Source of the DNA: Actinomycetes bacterium
GTDB lineage: Bacteria; Actinomycetota; Acidimicrobiia; Acidimicrobiales; Palsa-688
Direction: 5' to 3'
Assembly: GCA_021838445.1 (NCBI GenBank)
Contig: JAKCDU010000008.1
Coordinates: 20,108 to 84,107 of the forward strand
DNA: 64,000 nt
Under the pieces are notes generated by a model that made no database searches, was not told where the DNA came from, and saw only the letters and a list, made by a program, of their open reading frames with translations. Position 1 is the first letter of the stretch. Every line of letters begins with the position of its first letter. A program made the position numbers and the translations under genes. Below, piece by piece: positions 17,272 through 27,301 of the stretch.

Positions 17272-18900
17272 ATGAAAGGTCTGATGCAGGACGTCCCGCT
17301 GTCGCTCGACTTCGTGTTCAACCGAGCCGAGCAGCTGTGGCCGAGCAAGCGAGTCGTGACCGCGACCCCGGCCGGGCCGCTCCGCACCACCCTCGGTGCC
17401 TGGGCCGAGCGAACTCGCCGCCTCGGGGGTGTCCTCGACGACCTGGGTGTCAGCTCCGACGGTCGGGTGGCCACCTTCGCCTGGAACACCGCCCGCCACC
17501 TCGAGCTGTACTTTGCCGCCCCGTGCACCGGGCGGGTGCTGCACACCCTGAACATCCGCTTGTTCGCCGACCAGATCACCTACATCGTCAACCACGCCGA
17601 GGACGAGGTCATCTTCGCCGACCGCAGCCTCCTCCCCCTGCTGTGGCCTCTGCTGGACGGGTGCCGCACCGTCCGTCACGTCGTGGTCATGGACGACACC
17701 GAGGGACGCCCCGACGTGGCCCCCCTGCCCGACGACCCGCGGGTACTCGATTACGAGGAGCTTCTGCGAGCGGCGAGCCCTCACCCCTTCGGAGTGGTGA
17801 GCGACGAGCACACCGCGGCGTCGATGTGTTACACGAGCGGCACGACAGGGGACCCCAAGGGTGTGGTGTACTCCCACCGCTCGGTCGTCCTGCACTCCGT
17901 CTCCGTTCTCATCAGCGACGAGCTGGGTTTGCGCGAAAGCGACGTCTGCCTGCCGATCGTCCCCATGTTCCACGCCAACGCGTGGGGTCTCTGCCAGGCC
18001 TCGGTACTAGCCGGAGCCGAGCTGGTCTTCCCCGGGGCGGATTTGTCAGCGGCCGCTCTGGCCGGGCTGATCCTCGAAGAGGGGGTCACCTTCGCGGCCG
18101 GCGTCCCCACCATCTGGATGGGGGCCAAGGACCTGCTGGCCGGCAAGGAGCACCGGCTGCGACAGATAGTCTGCGGCGGTTCGGCGGTACCCCGGGCCCT
18201 GTCGGAGGCCTACCGCACTGAGGTCGGCCTCCCCATCACCCAGGCCTGGGGCATGACCGAGACCAGCCCGTTGGCCACCGTGGCCAACGTCCGCAGCGAC
18301 CGGGCCGGGGGATCGGACGACGAACTGGCCGACATCCGGGCGACCGCTGGTATGGCTGCCCCCCTGGTGGAGATCCGCATCGCCGATCCCGACACCGGTG
18401 AGGTACTCCCCTGGGACGATCACTCCAGCGGTGAGGTCCAGGTGCGGGGACCGTGGATCGCCCGGCGCTACTACAACGACCAGCGGGGTGACAGCCAGTT
18501 CACCGCTGGTGGGTGGCTGCGCACCGGCGACGTCGGCGTCATGTCACCTGACGGTTATCTACGGCTGGTCGACCGCACCAAGGACCTCATCAAGTCGGGC
18601 GGGGAGTGGATCTCATCGGTAGATCTGGAGAACCAGATCATGGCCCACCCCGCCGTGGCCGAGGCGGCCGTCATCGCCGTACCGTCAGAGCGCTGGATGG
18701 AGCGCCCCATGGCATGCGTGGTTCGCCGACCGGGCGCCACCCTGAGCGCCGAGGAGCTGCGGGGATGGCTCGAGCCGCGGGTCGCCAAGTGGTGGTTGCC
18801 GGATGTGATCGAGTTCATCGACGAGGTTCCCAAGACGTCAGTCGGCAAGTTCTCCAAGCGGGACCTGCGCCAGCGTTTCGCCGAGCGAAAGCTGCCCTGA
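17272..18900 (+). CDS. Fatty acyl-CoA synthetase, AMP-binding family
   Basis: 542 residues from ATG 17272, chosen for GGGAGG 5 bases upstream; the track start is 10 codons earlier. AMP-binding motifs are in order: YTSGTTGDPKGVVYSH (P-loop-like A3) near residue 190, WGMTETSPL (A5), RTGDVG, DRTKDLIKSGGEWIS (A8 hinge), and PKTSVGKFSKRDLR with the catalytic Lys. It activates a fatty acid to acyl-AMP and then acyl-CoA. The next acyl-CoA synthetase gene begins 4 bases after its stop, so they form an operon. Chain length is not predictable; the layout resembles medium/long-chain FadD proteins. Confidence 0.92.
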   Translation: MKGLMQDVPLSLDFVFNRAEQLWPSKRVVTATPAGPLRTTLGAWAERTRRLGGVLDDLGVSSDGRVATFAWNTARHLELYFAAPCTGRVLHTLNIRLFADQITYIVNHAEDEVIFADRSLLPLLWPLLDGCRTVRHVVVMDDTEGRPDVAPLPDDPRVLDYEELLRAASPHPFGVVSDEHTAASMCYTSGTTGDPKGVVYSHRSVVLHSVSVLISDELGLRESDVCLPIVPMFHANAWGLCQASVLAGAELVFPGADLSAAALAGLILEEGVTFAAGVPTIWMGAKDLLAGKEHRLRQIVCGGSAVPRALSEAYRTEVGLPITQAWGMTETSPLATVANVRSDRAGGSDDELADIRATAGMAAPLVEIRIADPDTGEVLPWDDHSSGEVQVRGPWIARRYYNDQRGDSQFTAGGWLRTGDVGVMSPDGYLRLVDRTKDLIKSGGEWISSVDLENQIMAHPAVAEAAVIAVPSERWMERPMACVVRRPGATLSAEELRGWLEPRVAKWWLPDVIEFIDEVPKTSVGKFSKRDLRQRFAERKLP

Positions 18901-18904
18901 GCGC

Positions 18905-20437
18905 GTGGATGCCCTCTCCGCCCACGCCGCTCGTCAACCGGACAAGACGGCCGTCATAGACGACCGTCCCGGCCATCCGGTGCGCGAGTGGAGCTTCGCC
19001 GAGCTCGAACGCCGGGCCAACCAATTGGCCAATCACCTCCGCTCCATCGGGGTGACCTCAGATACCAAGATCTGCTGGTGCGGACAGAATTCGGCCCCCA
19101 TCATCTCGGCCATGCACGCCATCCGCAAGGCCGGCGCAGTGGGGGTGCCGCTCAACTACCGGTTGACGGCCGACGAGGCGGCCTACGTGATCGACGACTC
19201 GGACGCGTCGGTGCTGTACGTGGACGCCGCGTTCGACTCCCTGGTGGCGGCCATCTCGGATCGAATCCCCAAGGTGCAGCACGTCTTGTTCTTTGATGGT
19301 GACGGCCGGCTCGAGTCGGCTCTCGGCGCCCAGAGCAGCGATCCTCCGAGCGTAGATGCGTCGGTCTCCACCTCCACCGGGCGCAGCATGATCTACACGT
19401 CGGGCACCACCGGTCGGCCCAAGGGGGCGGTGCGCTCGACGCGGATGGACCCCTCGACCAGCTCCGGTCTGATCGGCCTCATCGGCTACACCGCCGACGA
19501 TGTGTACCTGACGACGGGGCCGCTGTACCACTCCGGCCCGGGCAGCTTCGCCGGCATTGCCCACGCCCTGGGCAACACGGTGGTGGTGCAGCACAAGTTC
19601 GACCCTGAGGACTGGCTTCGTCTGGTCCAGACCTACCGGGTGACGACTACCTTCACCGCCCCGACTCCCATCCGTATGGTGTGCAGCCTGCCATCGGAGA
19701 TCAAGGCCCGCTACGACCGCAGCAGCATGCGGCGGTTGATCGCCAACGCCGCCCCCTGGACCCTGAACCTCAAGAAGATGTACCTGGCCGACTTCCCGCC
19801 CGACTCCATGTGGGAGGTCTACGGCTCCACTGAGCTCGGGGTCGACACCGTGCTGCGCCCGGAGGACCATCTGCGCAAACCGGGGTCGTGCGGGCAGCCC
19901 GCGCCTGGCATCGAGATCAAGCTCTTCGACGAGGACGGCAACGAGGTAACCGAGCCGATGCAGACCGGTGAGCTCTACGTCCGCTCGGCCCTCGTCTTCA
20001 GTGAGTACTACAAGGCCGGGGAGAAGTACCGGGCGGCGACGCGGGGCGACTTCCACACCGTCGGCGACATCGCCTACTTCGATGAGGACGGGTACTACTA
20101 CATCGCCGACCGCAAGAACGACATGATCATCTCGGGGGGGATGAACGTCTACCCGGCGGAGATCGAAGCCGTTCTCGACTCCGCTCCCGACCTGTTCGAG
20201 GTGGCCGTCGCCGGGGTACCCGACGAGCACTGGGGCGAGACCGTCCACGCCTGGGTGGTGCCGGCCCGTCCGGGTGTCACCGAGCAGGACGTGCTGGCCT
20301 ACGCCCGTGAGCACCTCGCCGGCTACAAGGTTCCCCGGGGCGTCACCTTCGTGCTCGAGTTGCCGAAGACGGGTTCAGGGAAGGTGCTCAAGCGGCAGCT
20401 GCGTGAGGAGTTGCTCGCGCCCCGGCCCTCACCCTGA
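18905..20437 (+). CDS. Acyl-CoA synthetase, AMP-binding family (second copy)
   Basis: 510 residues from GTG 18905, 4 bases after the preceding stop, so translation is probably coupled. Motifs: IYTSGTTGRPKGAVRS (A3) near residue 163, VYGSTELG (A5, with GSTE in place of GMTE), HTVGDIAYFDEDGYYYIADRKNDMII (A7-A8), and LPKTGSGKVLKRQLRE with the catalytic Lys. The sequence differs clearly from its neighbour, so this is not a recent duplicate. It probably accepts a different acid, for example a cyclic or short-chain acyl group. Confidence 0.9.
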   Translation: MDALSAHAARQPDKTAVIDDRPGHPVREWSFAELERRANQLANHLRSIGVTSDTKICWCGQNSAPIISAMHAIRKAGAVGVPLNYRLTADEAAYVIDDSDASVLYVDAAFDSLVAAISDRIPKVQHVLFFDGDGRLESALGAQSSDPPSVDASVSTSTGRSMIYTSGTTGRPKGAVRSTRMDPSTSSGLIGLIGYTADDVYLTTGPLYHSGPGSFAGIAHALGNTVVVQHKFDPEDWLRLVQTYRVTTTFTAPTPIRMVCSLPSEIKARYDRSSMRRLIANAAPWTLNLKKMYLADFPPDSMWEVYGSTELGVDTVLRPEDHLRKPGSCGQPAPGIEIKLFDEDGNEVTEPMQTGELYVRSALVFSEYYKAGEKYRAATRGDFHTVGDIAYFDEDGYYYIADRKNDMIISGGMNVYPAEIEAVLDSAPDLFEVAVAGVPDEHWGETVHAWVVPARPGVTEQDVLAYAREHLAGYKVPRGVTFVLELPKTGSGKVLKRQLREELLAPRPSP

Positions 20438-20726
20438 TGCCCGCCCGGCCCGCTGCGCGGCCAGGGCCTAGCCCGCTGCTCGGCGTCGCCAGGGAACACC
20501 CCCGGGACCTCCGGGGGGCACCAGGGGGGTCGGGGCTCATCCGCCAGGATCGCGCGAGCGGCACGATGGGAGCGTTGGCCTTCGACCTCGCACGATCGCT
20601 GCCATCGGAAATAGAGATACTGAGAAGTTCATAAATAGCCTTGCAAGATGGCGAGGCATCCGCCATACTGTCTTTCAGAGCGCTACGGCCGGTAACCCCC
20701 CCCACCGGACCGAAGGCGCCGAATGC

Positions 20727-20758
20727 GAAGGGCCCGGTACCCCCCCACCGGGCCCTTC
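20727..20758 (+). terminator. Strong GC hairpin terminator
   Basis: GAAGGGCCCGGT, 8-base loop, ACCGGGCCCTTC: a perfect 12-bp stem without a T-tract. It separates the acyl-CoA synthetase operon (or an unseen small RNA) from the mutarotase gene. Confidence 0.75.
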
Positions 20759-20823
20759 TGCGCGCCCGGGGTGCGGTCGGGTGCCGGGTGCCTCATCGGT
20801 GTCACTCCGGGCGGGTCTTAGGC

Positions 20824-20829
20824 TACGGT
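20824..20829 (+). promoter_or_regulatory. -10 element TACGGT, leaderless start of the mutarotase gene
   Basis: TACGGT, 7 bases, then ATG 20837. Confidence 0.6.
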
Positions 20830-20836
20830 CGCATCG

Positions 20837-21799
20837 ATGGCTCTCCCTCCCTCCGGGCGCCAGGTGCGCCTGTCCGCCTACGGCCAGGAGATCGTCGTGG
20901 TCGAAGTCGGCGGTGGTCTGCGTTCCTACCAGGTGGACGGCCATGACATCGTGGATCCCTACGACGAGTCCGAGATGTGCTCCGGCGGTCGAGGGCAACT
21001 GCTCGCACCGTGGCCCAACCGTCTCGACGGTGGCTGCTTCGAATGGAGGGGCCGGGTACTGCAGACCGCCCTCACCGAAGTCGGGGCGGGCAACGCCATT
21101 CACGGTCTGGTGCGCTGGTCCAACTGGTCACTGCCCGATGCCACCCCCCAGCCCTGGGGTCCCCAGACGCCCCCCGACACCGTCACCGTCACCCACCGGC
21201 TCCATCCCCAACCGGGCTGGCCCTGGACCCTCGATCTGCGGGTCACCTACCGCCTGGTGGCCGGGCGGGGCCTCGAGGTGCGCACATCGGCGACCAACGT
21301 CTCGGTCGAGGACTGCCCGATCGGGTTGGGTTGGCATCCCTACCTCCGGGCCATGGCCCCCCATGTCGACGAATGCCGTCTCAGGCTGCCCGCGGCCAGT
21401 TTCTACCGGGCCGACGAGCGGGGGATTCCCCGGGAGAAGGCTGCGGTGGACGGCACCGACATGGACTTCCGGAACGGTCAGCAAATCGGACCGGCCCGCC
21501 TCGACGTGGCCTTCACCGACCTGATTCGTGACCACGACGGGCGGGCCCGGGTCGTGCTGGAGGGACCGGCGGGGGGCCCGGTCGAGGTTTGGATGGACTC
21601 CACTTACACCCATGTGATGGTGTTCACCGGCGATAGCCTCTCGGACCCGGCCCGGCGCCGCCGGGGGGTGGCCATTGAGCCCATGACCGGCGCGGCCGAC
21701 CTGCTCAACAATGGCGACGGGCTTCGGGTCCTGGAGCCGGGCGCCATGCTCGAGGCGGTGTGGGGCATCGATCCCTACGGGGCCGCCGAGGAGGGCTGA
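20837..21799 (+). CDS. Aldose 1-epimerase (galactose mutarotase) family protein
   Basis: 320 residues. Mutarotase features in order: GQLLAPWPNRLDGG (substrate-binding Asn-Arg), NAIHGLVR with the first catalytic-site His, GLGWHPYL with the conserved His, and VAIEPMTGAADLLNNGDGL with the catalytic Glu followed by LEPGAM. The enzyme interconverts alpha and beta anomers of an aldose in the cytoplasm; the sugar is not determined. A leaderless promoter lies upstream, after a strong terminator, so it is probably monocistronic. It is convergent with the next gene. Confidence 0.88.
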   Translation: MALPPSGRQVRLSAYGQEIVVVEVGGGLRSYQVDGHDIVDPYDESEMCSGGRGQLLAPWPNRLDGGCFEWRGRVLQTALTEVGAGNAIHGLVRWSNWSLPDATPQPWGPQTPPDTVTVTHRLHPQPGWPWTLDLRVTYRLVAGRGLEVRTSATNVSVEDCPIGLGWHPYLRAMAPHVDECRLRLPAASFYRADERGIPREKAAVDGTDMDFRNGQQIGPARLDVAFTDLIRDHDGRARVVLEGPAGGPVEVWMDSTYTHVMVFTGDSLSDPARRRRGVAIEPMTGAADLLNNGDGLRVLEPGAMLEAVWGIDPYGAAEEG

Positions 21800-21826
21800 T
21801 CCCGGCGCTACCCCGCTCCGGGTAGG

Positions 21827-22621
21827 TCAGGTGGCCAGCAGCCGGCTCGTGAAGAAGTCCAGGACCGAATCCAACGCGGCGCGCGTCGGGCTTCCCTCCC
21901 GGTCCTGAAGGTGCTCGGTCAGTACCGAGTGGGCCCGGCGGGGATGGCCGTGGGGGTTGCCCGGTGAGGAATCCAGTTCCACCGCGGTGAAACTGTCCCC
22001 CAGCTTCTCGCGCAAGGTGGCGAACCTCTCGGCCGGGACCATCGTGTCGCTGGTGAAGCGAAGCCCGATCACGCAGAGGTTCTCGTCCCGGGCCCGGCTC
22101 TGGACCTTGGCCCAGTCCGCGTCGGACATCTGGATATCCGCCCGGCGACTCTTCGAGATGGGGAAGGGAAGCGACGGTTGTGACAATACAGGTGCTAGAA
22201 CACTGTCGTCGACGGCCATGGCGAGGGCGAAGCCCCCGGTGAAGCACATACCGACGGCCCCGACCCCCGGTCCTCCGCAGCGCTCGTGCTCGGCGCGCGC
22301 CAAAGCCCTTAGCCAGTCGATGACGGGGGTGGTCCGGCCCATGGCCAGACCGGAGAATTCCCGGGAGATGCACAGATTGGCCATCGTCTGGGCGACATAG
22401 CTGGCGGACATCTCTCTCCCCGGTGTGCCGAACAGATGAGGCATCACCGCCGTCAGACCCCGGTCCGATACCCGCCGGGCGAAGTCGGCGACCTTCGGGG
22501 TGATCCCCGGCACCTCGGAGCAGACGATCACCGCCGGGCCGCTGCCCCGACGGTAGATGTCGTGGTGGAGGTTCCTCGACGAGAACGCCTCCTTGGTGAA
22601 GTCGCTGAGCGGGTCGGTCAT
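21827..22621 (-). CDS. Dienelactone hydrolase family protein
   Basis: 264 residues with an alpha/beta-hydrolase fold. GAVGMCFTGGFA holds the nucleophile elbow with Cys (G-x-C-x-G-G) as in dienelactone hydrolase. A later Asp (RFTSDTMVP) and His (HPRRAHSVL) complete a plausible Cys-Asp-His triad. The family hydrolyses lactones from aromatic ring cleavage, but many members act on other esters. ATG 22621 follows TATGGT by 6 bases, a leaderless arrangement. No ring-cleavage gene is beside it. Confidence 0.85.
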   Translation of the reverse strand: MTDPLSDFTKEAFSSRNLHHDIYRRGSGPAVIVCSEVPGITPKVADFARRVSDRGLTAVMPHLFGTPGREMSASYVAQTMANLCISREFSGLAMGRTTPVIDWLRALARAEHERCGGPGVGAVGMCFTGGFALAMAVDDSVLAPVLSQPSLPFPISKSRRADIQMSDADWAKVQSRARDENLCVIGLRFTSDTMVPAERFATLREKLGDSFTAVELDSSPGNPHGHPRRAHSVLTEHLQDREGSPTRAALDSVLDFFTSRLLAT

Positions 22622-22627
22622 CGCCCG

Positions 22628-22633
22628 ACCATA
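22628..22633 (-). promoter_or_regulatory. -10 element TATGGT, leaderless start
   Basis: TATGGT on the minus strand, 6 bases, then ATG 22621 of the dienelactone hydrolase gene. Confidence 0.6.
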
Positions 22634-22694
22634 GACCGGCGGGAGGAGAGGGAGCGGCGTCTCGCCGGTCCCCCTCCCCCCGATCCAGTGGTGA

Positions 22695-23996
22695 TTACTT
22701 GGCGAACTGCTGTTCCTCGGTGGAACCGCTCAGGGCCAGCGTCGACGATGCCCCTGCCGAAAGCGCGGTCATCACGTCGTCGAAGTAGCCGGCTCCGACC
22801 TCGCGCTGGTGGCGGGTGGCGGTGTACCCGTCACCTTCGAGAGAGAACTCCCTCTGCTGCAGCTCGACGTAGGCGCTCATGCCGTTGCGGGCGTAGCCGT
22901 GGGCCAGTGAGAACATCGACTCGTTGAGGGCGTGCCATCCGGCGAGCGTGACGAACTGGAAGGCGTATCCCATGGCACCGAGCTCCTTCTGGAACCGGGC
23001 GATGGTCTCGTCGTCCAGCTTGGCCTTCCAGTTGAACGAGGGCGAGCAGTTGTAGGCCAGCATCTTGTCCGGGTAGCGGTCCTTGATGGCCTCGGCGAAG
23101 GTCCGGGCCTCGTCCAGGTCTGGGGTGGAGGTCTCACACCAGATCAGATCGGCGTAGGGGGCGTAGGCGAGGCCGCGCGCCGTGGCGATGTCCATGCCCG
23201 GGCGGACGTAGCAGAAGCCCTCAGGGCTGCGCTCACCCGTGGTGAACTCCTGGTCGCGAGGGTCGACGTCGCTGGTCAGCAGGTTGGCGCCGAGGCTGTC
23301 GGTGCGGGCCACGATCAGGGTGGGGACGCCGCACACGTCGGCCGCCAGTCGAGCCGCGTTCAGCGTGCGGATGTGCTGTGACGTCGGTATCAGCACCTTC
23401 CCGCCCATGTGGCCGCACTTCTTCTCCGATGACAGCTGATCCTCGAAGTGGACCCCGGCCGCCCCGGCTTCGATCATCGACTTCATGAGCTCGAAGACGT
23501 TGAGGGCGCCCCCGAAGCCGGCTTCGGCATCGGCGACGATCGGGACCATCCACTCCCGGTGATTCTCGGTCCGCCCCTCCGACGCCGCTTCGGCCCACTC
23601 GATCTGATCGGCCCGCCGCAGGGCGTTATTGATGCGGCGCACCACCGCCGGGACGCTGTTGGCGGCGTAGAGGCTCTGGTCGGGGTAGACCTGCTCGGAC
23701 AGGTTGGCATCGGCGGCGACCTGCCAGCCCGACAGGTAGATGGCTTGCAGCCCGGCCTTGACCATCTCGACGGCCTGGCCGCCGGTCATGGCGCCCAGGG
23801 CGTTCACATAGTCCTCCTGGTGCAGCAGCTTCCACAGCCGCTCGGCGCCGCGACGGGCCAGGCTGTGTTCCACCGCGACCGAGCCGCAGAGGCGGACCAC
23901 GTCACTCGCCGTGTAGGTCCGCTCGATGCCGGCCCAGCGGGTGTCGGAAGCCCACTGATTCTCCAGCTGTGAGACGGCGGTTTCGAAGGTGCTCAT
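22695..23996 (-). CDS. aceA: Isocitrate lyase
   Basis: 433 residues from ATG 23996 ([15 protein letters not shown]), with AAAGGAA about 8 bases upstream. The track start at 24983 reads through aceB in another frame and is rejected. The isocitrate lyase hallmark KKCGHMGGK with the catalytic Cys is present, along with [15 protein letters not shown] and YNCSPSFNW. It cleaves isocitrate to glyoxylate and succinate, the first step of the glyoxylate shunt used on acetate and fatty acids. It lies 56 bases after aceB on the same strand. Confidence 0.97.
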   Translation of the reverse strand: MSTFETAVSQLENQWASDTRWAGIERTYTASDVVRLCGSVAVEHSLARRGAERLWKLLHQEDYVNALGAMTGGQAVEMVKAGLQAIYLSGWQVAADANLSEQVYPDQSLYAANSVPAVVRRINNALRRADQIEWAEAASEGRTENHREWMVPIVADAEAGFGGALNVFELMKSMIEAGAAGVHFEDQLSSEKKCGHMGGKVLIPTSQHIRTLNAARLAADVCGVPTLIVARTDSLGANLLTSDVDPRDQEFTTGERSPEGFCYVRPGMDIATARGLAYAPYADLIWCETSTPDLDEARTFAEAIKDRYPDKMLAYNCSPSFNWKAKLDDETIARFQKELGAMGYAFQFVTLAGWHALNESMFSLAHGYARNGMSAYVELQQREFSLEGDGYTATRHQREVGAGYFDDVMTALSAGASSTLALSGSTEEQQFAK

Positions 23997-24052
23997 GGGA
24001 TGGGATGTTCCTTTCGGATTCGAGGAGGCGATGCTTGTGGGGTGGGACGGCG

Positions 24053-25639
24053 CTAGGGCAGCAGCTCGTAGGCCGGCTCGGTCAGGAACGGCACGAGCTC
24101 GTCGCCGAGGGAGACGTCCTCGAAGACGCGGCGCGCTCGGGCCACGATCTCGGCGGGGAATGTGTCGGTCCGGGCCAGTTCGGCTTGGACGTCGTCGAGG
24201 ATCTCGTGTACCAGGTCCGCCGTCACGCATTGGTGCGGTTCTTTGAAGCAGATGTTGTGGTGTACCCACTGCCAGACCTGGGCCCGACTGATCTCTGCCG
24301 TGGCGGCGTCCTCCATGAGGTCGTGGATCGCCGCCGCCCCCGTGCCCGACAGCCAGGATGCGAGGTAGCGCAACCCGACATCGATGTTGGTCCGCAACCC
24401 GGCCATCGTGATGCCGTCGCGAGGGCGATCGACGGTGAGGAGCCGCCCGGGACCCACCTGGACCTCGGGGCGCTGACGGTCCAGTTGGTTGGGCCGATCC
24501 CCGAGCACCGCGTCGAATTCGGCCATGGCCGTGGCGACCAGGTCGGGGTGGGCCACCCAGGTGCCGTCGAAGCCGTCTCCGGCTTCGCGCTGCTTGTCCT
24601 CGCGGACCTTGGCCAGGGCCGCCTCGGTCACCTCGGGCTTGCGACGGTTGGGGATGAAGGCCGACATGCCGCCGATGGCGTGGGCGCCCCGCTGGTGGCA
24701 GGTCTTCACCAGCAACTCGGTGTAGCCCCGCATGAAGGGGGTGGTCATGGTGATCATCGACCGGTCGGGCAGGACGAAGTCCGGGTCGGCGTGGAACCGC
24801 TTGGCCATGCTGAAGATGTAGTCCCATCGCCCGGCGTTGAGCCCGGTGATGTGGTCGCGCAGCTCGTAGAGAATCTCGTCCATCTCGAACGCCGCGGTGA
24901 TGGTTTCGATGAGCACGGTGGCCCGGATGGATCCCCGGTCGAGACGCAGGCGGTCCTCGGCCGCGGTCATGACGTCGTTCCACAGCCGGGCCTCGAGATG
25001 ACCCTCCAGCTTGGGCAGGTAGAAGTAGGGCCCGAACCCCCTCTCCAGGCTCTCGCGGCCGTTGTGGAACACGTACAGGCCGAAGTCGAAGAAGCTGGCC
25101 GGGGTGCGCTCGCCGTCGACGGTGAAGTGCTTCTCGGTGAGGTGCCAGCCCCGGGGGCGGACCACCAGGGTCGCCAGCTCCTCGTCGGGTCTCAGACGGT
25201 ACGACTTCTCACCGGAGTCGACCGCGAGGCTGCGCCGCACCGCGTCACGGCAGTTGGCCTGACCCTCCACCACGTTGTCCCAGGTCGGGGAGTTGGCGTC
25301 CTCGAAGTCGGCCATGAAGACCTTGGCCCCCGAGTTGAGAGCGTTGATCATCATCTTGCGCTCCGCCGGACCGGTGATCTCCACCCGGCGGTCGGCCAGG
25401 GCCTTGGGCGCCTCCGGCACCTGCCACGCCGCAGCCCGTATGGAGGCCGTCTCGGGGAGGAACCCGGGGCGCTCGCCGGCGTCGAAGCGGGCCTGGCGGA
25501 GCTTGCGAGCCTCGAGGATCTCCTGCCGGCGCGGCGCGAATTCCCGGTGGAGGGCCACGAGGAAGTCCACCGCTTCAGGGCTGAGCACGGTCTCGGCTCG
25601 GGGATGCGGGGTGAAGCGGACACCATCAGATTGCGGCAT
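24053..25639 (-). CDS. aceB: Malate synthase A
   Basis: 528 residues from ATG 25639 ([13 protein letters not shown]), close to the usual 530 of the AceB type and unlike the 720-residue GlcB type. The TIM-barrel core has [53 protein letters not shown] and [12 protein letters not shown]. The product condenses glyoxylate and acetyl-CoA to malate. CAGACT lies 7 bases before the ATG, so a leaderless start is possible; the track start (TTG 25690) adds 17 residues without family support. It forms an operon with aceA and is divergent from the RamB-like regulator. Confidence 0.96.
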   Translation of the reverse strand: MPQSDGVRFTPHPRAETVLSPEAVDFLVALHREFAPRRQEILEARKLRQARFDAGERPGFLPETASIRAAAWQVPEAPKALADRRVEITGPAERKMMINALNSGAKVFMADFEDANSPTWDNVVEGQANCRDAVRRSLAVDSGEKSYRLRPDEELATLVVRPRGWHLTEKHFTVDGERTPASFFDFGLYVFHNGRESLERGFGPYFYLPKLEGHLEARLWNDVMTAAEDRLRLDRGSIRATVLIETITAAFEMDEILYELRDHITGLNAGRWDYIFSMAKRFHADPDFVLPDRSMITMTTPFMRGYTELLVKTCHQRGAHAIGGMSAFIPNRRKPEVTEAALAKVREDKQREAGDGFDGTWVAHPDLVATAMAEFDAVLGDRPNQLDRQRPEVQVGPGRLLTVDRPRDGITMAGLRTNIDVGLRYLASWLSGTGAAAIHDLMEDAATAEISRAQVWQWVHHNICFKEPHQCVTADLVHEILDDVQAELARTDTFPAEIVARARRVFEDVSLGDELVPFLTEPAYELLP

Positions 25640-25733
25640 GCCGAGCAGTCTGCTGAAAAAGTACAGACTTGTCGAATCAAAATCTCCCAACTCTTGACTA
25701 AAACGTGAAAATACGTAAAAATTTGATCTAGAT
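25640..25733. promoter_or_regulatory. AT-rich divergent control region aceB-ramB
   Basis: 94 bp between the two starts, with A-runs (CTGAAAAAGTACAG, GTGAAAATACGTAAAAATTT) that stand out against the GC-rich surroundings. TTGACT (25694-25699) with TAAAAA 16 bases on is a candidate promoter for the regulator. RamB operators in Corynebacterium are also A-rich with AAAGTTTGCAAA-like cores, but no exact match is present. Confidence 0.5.
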
Positions 25734-27278
25734 ATGGCTGACGTGCGTAGCTCTCTCGATCCCCTCGTCTTCGGCCAGCGTCTGCGCCACCTCCGGCGCC
25801 AGGCCGGCCATACCCTCGAATCGCTCGGGCAGGTCCTCGGGCGCCCCGCCTCCTACCTGTCCCAGCTGGAGAACGGGCACCGCGAGCCCCGACTGTCCAC
25901 GGTCAATGCGCTGGCGGGGGCCTTGAATTGCTCCCCGGCCGACCTGCTGTCGGCGGCTGCGCCCAACCGGCGGGCCGAGCTCGAGGTGGCCCTGGCCCAC
26001 ATCCAGGAGGAGCCGGCCTACCGGGCCCTGCAGCTGCCTTATCTCAAGCCCAGCTCCCGCCTCGACGATGCTGCGCTCGAGCACATCGTCGCGCTCTACC
26101 GACGCCTGGCATCGGCTCCGGGCGGTGTGGGCGACGCCGCCGCCCGGTGGCGTTCGGCGGGTTCGCCGGCGGGGGGTCCGGCCGGCGCCGCCCAGTTGGA
26201 AGGTGAGCGACCGTCGGCGGGGGCCCGCGCCGCCAATGCCGCCATGCGCGACGAGATGCGCAAGCGTGACAACTATTTCGAGGAGATCGAGCGGATCGCC
26301 ACCGCGACCCTCGACGCCATCGGCTACGTCGGCCCCGGGGCCGTCTCGGAACGGCACCTGACCGACGCCGCCGCCCATCTCGGCTTCACCGTCTCGAGGG
26401 TTCAGGACCTCCCGCCTTCCACCCGCTCCATCACCGACGTGCGACGCCGCATCGTGTTCGTGCCCCAGCGCAACGCCGTCGGGGGTCAGCGCTCGGCCCG
26501 ATCGGTCATCGCCCAGACCCTCGGACATTTCGCCCTGGGCCATTCCGACCCGGCCGACTTCGAGGGGTACGTCCGCCAGCGGGTCGAGGCCAACTACTTC
26601 GCCGGCGCCCTCCTGTCACCCGAGCGGGCGGTGGTGTCGCTGATCGGCGACGCCCGGGCCCGGGAGGACATCTCGGTCGAGGACCTGAGCGAATCCTTCT
26701 ACATCTCCTATGAGATGGCCGCCCACCGCCTCACCAACCTGATCACCCGTCACTTCGACATACCCATCCACTTCCAGCGCTCCGACGCCGAGGGCATCCT
26801 GTGGAAGGCCTACGAGAACGACGGGGTGCTCCTGCCTTCCGACGTCGATGGGACCATCGAGGGTCAGCGGCTGTGCCGGTGGTGGAGCTCGCGCCAGGCG
26901 TTCGAGTCGGAGGACTCCTACGCCATGCACTACCAGTACACCGAGACCGTCGCCGGCACCTTCTGGTGTGTGACCCATCTGGACCTGGACCGGGAGCGGG
27001 GCGGGGCCATCACGGTGGGCACCAACGAAGCCTCGGCGCACTGGTTCCGGGGCTCCGACACGGCGCGTCGGGCGGTTTCGACCTGCCCGGACCCGTCGTG
27101 CTGCCGGCAGCCGCCCCCCGATGCCGTCGCCCGGTGGGAGGGGTCAGCGTGGCCGTCGGCCAAGGACCACAGTCATTTCGTGTCCGGGCTGCCCACCGAT
27201 ACCGTGGTGTTCAGCCCCCGCCCCGGAGTGGAGCTGACCGACGTGTACTCCTTCCTCGACCGCCACGCCTCGTCCTGA
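25734..27278 (+). CDS. ramB: RamB-like XRE-family regulator of the glyoxylate shunt
   Basis: 514 residues. The N-terminal XRE helix-turn-helix ([46 protein letters not shown]) spans residues 12-70. A central ImmA/IrrE-type domain (about 200-320) and a C-terminal domain with CPDPSCCRQ follow, the architecture of corynebacterial RamB and short-chain acyl-responsive regulators. The zinc-peptidase HExxH is not intact: the site reads GHFALGH. This part is therefore probably a ligand-sensing or structural fold. Divergent placement from aceB-aceA strongly supports control of those genes by carbon source. Confidence 0.85.
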   Translation: MADVRSSLDPLVFGQRLRHLRRQAGHTLESLGQVLGRPASYLSQLENGHREPRLSTVNALAGALNCSPADLLSAAAPNRRAELEVALAHIQEEPAYRALQLPYLKPSSRLDDAALEHIVALYRRLASAPGGVGDAAARWRSAGSPAGGPAGAAQLEGERPSAGARAANAAMRDEMRKRDNYFEEIERIATATLDAIGYVGPGAVSERHLTDAAAHLGFTVSRVQDLPPSTRSITDVRRRIVFVPQRNAVGGQRSARSVIAQTLGHFALGHSDPADFEGYVRQRVEANYFAGALLSPERAVVSLIGDARAREDISVEDLSESFYISYEMAAHRLTNLITRHFDIPIHFQRSDAEGILWKAYENDGVLLPSDVDGTIEGQRLCRWWSSRQAFESEDSYAMHYQYTETVAGTFWCVTHLDLDRERGGAITVGTNEASAHWFRGSDTARRAVSTCPDPSCCRQPPPDAVARWEGSAWPSAKDHSHFVSGLPTDTVVFSPRPGVELTDVYSFLDRHASS

Positions 27279-27301
27279 GGCCCGGCGCCAGCCAGGCCTC
27301 C

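Larger units (their letters stand above)
20438..20836. other. 400-bp intergenic region with terminator hairpin
   Basis: No convincing gene. The ORFs here are short and rich in Arg/Pro. A patch at about 20600-20690 is markedly AT-rich for this genome (AAATAGAGATACTGAG, TTCATAAATAGCC) and holds a small hairpin ATGGCG/CGCCAT, so an unannotated promoter or small RNA is possible. I could not match a known RNA family. Confidence 0.4.

Noticed and set aside
20388-20705. 105-residue minus ORF in the intergenic region
   Set aside because: It overlaps the end of the acyl-CoA synthetase, is low complexity at its C-terminus, and has no ribosome site or leaderless promoter.
23997-24983. Extension of the aceA ORF through aceB
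   Set aside because: The extension is another frame of malate synthase. ATG 23996 has a ribosome site and the correct isocitrate lyase N-terminus.
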